From positions 1 through 24,746 of the forward strand of contig PUOQ01000109.1 in NCBI GenBank assembly GCA_003552785.1: 24,746 nucleotides of DNA. The letters run 5' to 3'. Below the pieces are notes generated by a model. That model searched no databases and was not told where the DNA came from. It saw nothing but the letters and a program-made list of their open reading frames with translations. Below are positions 23,202 to 24,746 of the stretch, piece after piece. Each line of letters starts with the position of its first letter. The stretch's first letter is position 1. This DNA is from Dehalococcoidia bacterium (lineage in GTDB: Bacteria > Chloroflexota > Dehalococcoidia > Dehalococcoidales > CSSed11-197). The position numbers were made by a program, and so were the translations under genes.

Positions 23202-24302
23202 ATGAAGGTTACTCTAAGTGTTATTAAGGCTGACATTGGTGGCTGGGTTGGTCACAGTGATTCTCACCCGGAGGTTCTTGAAAACGCTGAGCAGATGATG
23301 TCTGAGGCAAAGAAGCAGGGAACCCTTATTGATTATTATGTGACCAAATGTGGTGATGATGCTCAACTTATCATGACGCACACGCACGGAGAAGGAAGTG
23401 AGCTGGTTCACAAACTTGCCTGGGACACCTTTGTGGATTGCACTGAAGTTGCTAAAAAGCTAAAGCTGCATGGTGCCGGGCAAGATTTATTGGGCGATGC
23501 TTTTTCATGCAATGTTAAAGGAATGGGTCCGGGAGTTGCTGAGATGGAAATTGAAGAGCGGGAAGCAGAAAGCATAATAATTTACATGGCTGACAAAACT
23601 TCCTCCGGGGCCTGGAATTTCCCGCTTTATAAAATATTTGCAGACCCTTTCAATACTGTGGGACTGGTAATCGCGGGTAACATGCATACCGGTTTTTCTT
23701 TTGAGGTGCATGACGTAAAAGAGCACAAAAAAGTAACCTTTAACTGCCCCGAAGAGATATATGATCTGCTGGTGTTTATAGGAGCCCCGTCAAGATTTGC
23801 CGTTAAATCGATAACTCATCGCGACTCAGGGGATATTGCTGCTGTGTCGTCGACTCAAAAATTATCCTTAATGGCTGGTCGCTATGTAGGCAAAGATGAC
23901 CCAGTTTGTATTGTAAGAGCCCAGGGCAATTTCCCTGCAGTTGGTGAAGTTCTTGAGCCTTTCTCTCACCCCATTTTTGTTGAGGGCTGGATGAGGGGCT
24001 CTCATATGGGCCCACTGATGCCCGTATCACTTGCTGATTCAACGCCTACACGGTTTGATGGTCCTCCACGTGTCATAGCCATGGGTTTCCAGCTGGCTAA
24101 TGGCAGGTTAATAGGTCCCAGGGACATGTTCGAAGATATATCTTTTGATAATGCTCGCGCGGAGGCTAACATGATGGCCGATATAATGCGGCAACACGGA
24201 CCCTTTGAGCCGCACCGCCTTCCCCTCGATGAGATGGAATACACTACAATGCCCCAGGTGATGGATAAACTGAAAAACCGATTCGAGGACATGGAGGAAT
24301 AA
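23202..24302 (+). CDS. fbp: Fructose-1,6-bisphosphate aldolase/phosphatase (class V, archaeal type)
   Basis: Bifunctional gluconeogenic enzyme known from archaea and some deep-branching or thermophilic bacteria: it condenses triose phosphates to fructose 1,6-bisphosphate and then dephosphorylates it to fructose 6-phosphate. The 366-residue length is standard. Metal-binding residues Asp11 and His18 in ADIGGWVGHSDSHPE and Asp52-Asp53 in CGDDAQ are present, as is GRYVGKDDPV with Tyr228 and Lys231; the latter corresponds to the lysine (232 in archaeal numbering) that forms the aldolase Schiff base. So both activities look intact. The ATG has a perfect SD that overlaps the cobO stop. It makes the pathway one-way, toward hexoses, which suits an organism that builds sugars from acetate or pyruvate. 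Confidence 0.95.
   Translation: MKVTLSVIKADIGGWVGHSDSHPEVLENAEQMMSEAKKQGTLIDYYVTKCGDDAQLIMTHTHGEGSELVHKLAWDTFVDCTEVAKKLKLHGAGQDLLGDAFSCNVKGMGPGVAEMEIEEREAESIIIYMADKTSSGAWNFPLYKIFADPFNTVGLVIAGNMHTGFSFEVHDVKEHKKVTFNCPEEIYDLLVFIGAPSRFAVKSITHRDSGDIAAVSSTQKLSLMAGRYVGKDDPVCIVRAQGNFPAVGEVLEPFSHPIFVEGWMRGSHMGPLMPVSLADSTPTRFDGPPRVIAMGFQLANGRLIGPRDMFEDISFDNARAEANMMADIMRQHGPFEPHRLPLDEMEYTTMPQVMDKLKNRFEDMEE
24293..24297 (+). promoter_or_regulatory. Ribosome binding site of rdgB
   Basis: GGAGG inside the last codons of the FBPase gene, nine bases before TTG at 24307; it favours that start over the ATG at 24316. Confidence 0.55.
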
Positions 24303-24306
24303 TACA

Positions 24307-24746
24307 TTGGCATCAATGCTCCTTGTAGCTACCGGTAACCCTGGTAAATTAAAGGAGCTTAAGCGTTTACTTCTTGATACCGGCTTAAATATTATTTCGC
24401 CAGCAGATATCAATATGACTGCTGATATTAAAGAAACCGGTGCAACTTTTGAAGAAAATGCCCGCTTAAAAGCAGTAAATCTTGCCAGAAAGAGTGGCTT
24501 GTTAACACTTGCCGATGATTCAGGCCTGGAAGTAGATGCACTTGATGGCAAACCGGGGGTTCTGTCTGCCCGATTTGCAGGCAAGAATGCTTCTGACCAT
24601 CAAAGAAATATGCTATTGCTTTCCCGGCTAAAGGGTGTTCCTGAGGAACGGAGAACTGCGCGTTTTCGTTGTGTAATTGCTATTGCGACTCCGGATGGGA
24701 GGCTAAGAATGTGCAGTGGCTCCTGTGAAGGCATAATTGCTTTACA
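24307..24746 (+). CDS. rdgB: Non-canonical purine NTP pyrophosphatase (RdgB/HAM1), 3' truncated by window edge
   Basis: Hydrolyses ITP, XTP and their deoxy forms to monophosphates, keeping deaminated purines out of DNA and RNA. The frame runs from TTG 24307 to the end of the window without a stop, giving about 146 of the usual 195-200 residues. Family motifs are clear: LLVATGNPGKLKEL at the N-terminus, TFEENARLKA, then LADDSGLEVDALDGKPGVLSAR with the catalytic acidic residues, and the FAGKNASD segment. The start could be TTG 24307 (GGAGG nine bases upstream) or ATG 24316. It begins four bases after the FBPase stop and so belongs to the cobO-FBPase operon; co-expression here is by position, not by a shared pathway that I can name. 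Confidence 0.93.
   Translation, partial: MASMLLVATGNPGKLKELKRLLLDTGLNIISPADINMTADIKETGATFEENARLKAVNLARKSGLLTLADDSGLEVDALDGKPGVLSARFAGKNASDHQRNMLLLSRLKGVPEERRTARFRCVIAIATPDGRLRMCSGSCEGIIAL

Overview
The window reads as ordinary, gene-dense chromosome of a low-to-moderate GC bacterium. No rRNA, tRNA, CRISPR array, transposase, phage gene or toxin-antitoxin pair was found, and no gap between genes reaches 300 bases. I recognise 23 coding regions; carB is cut at the left edge and an rdgB/HAM1 gene at the right edge. The mixture of an archaeal-type fructose-1,6-bisphosphate aldolase/phosphatase, a SpoIIM-family membrane protein without other sporulation genes, an EF-G2-like protein, an FBPase-cobO-rdgB cluster and many TTG starts with strong Shine-Dalgarno (SD) sites fits a Chloroflexota lineage such as Dehalococcoidia. 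That placement is inference from gene content, not proof.

Layout: (1) 1-3948, plus strand: carB then pyrK, the pyrimidine pathway. (2) 4077-8906, minus strand: a probable operon read as membrane parvulin-like protein, hom, thrC, flavin reductase-like protein, folE, with short gaps or overlaps and a candidate promoter upstream. (3) 9184-9678, minus: mobB alone. (4) 9824-12845, plus: a sugar nucleotidyltransferase, then prfA and prmC, which overlap and act together in translation termination. (5) 12860-17984, minus: xerC/D-type recombinase, a small tail-anchored protein, pcm, nitroreductase, SpoIIM-like protein, EF-G-like GTPase. (6) 18176-20735, plus: an alanine-rich helical protein of unknown role, then uvrC. 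(7) 20761-22473, minus: a fumarylacetoacetate hydrolase-family protein then a Cof-type HAD phosphatase. (8) 22656-24746, plus: cobO, FBP aldolase/phosphatase, rdgB.

The genes are mostly core metabolism (pyrimidines, threonine, pterin, corrinoid adenosylation, gluconeogenesis) with maintenance functions (UvrC, XerC/D, PCMT, RdgB, PrfA/PrmC). I did not find a convincing new multi-gene system. Points most worth a second look are the EF-G-like protein with three altered GTPase motif residues, a parvulin-like protein lacking the usual active-site histidines, the alanine heptad protein with its own promoters, the small membrane protein next to the recombinase, a near-perfect 13-bp inverted repeat inside the HAD gene, and nested inverted repeats in the divergent region before cobO.
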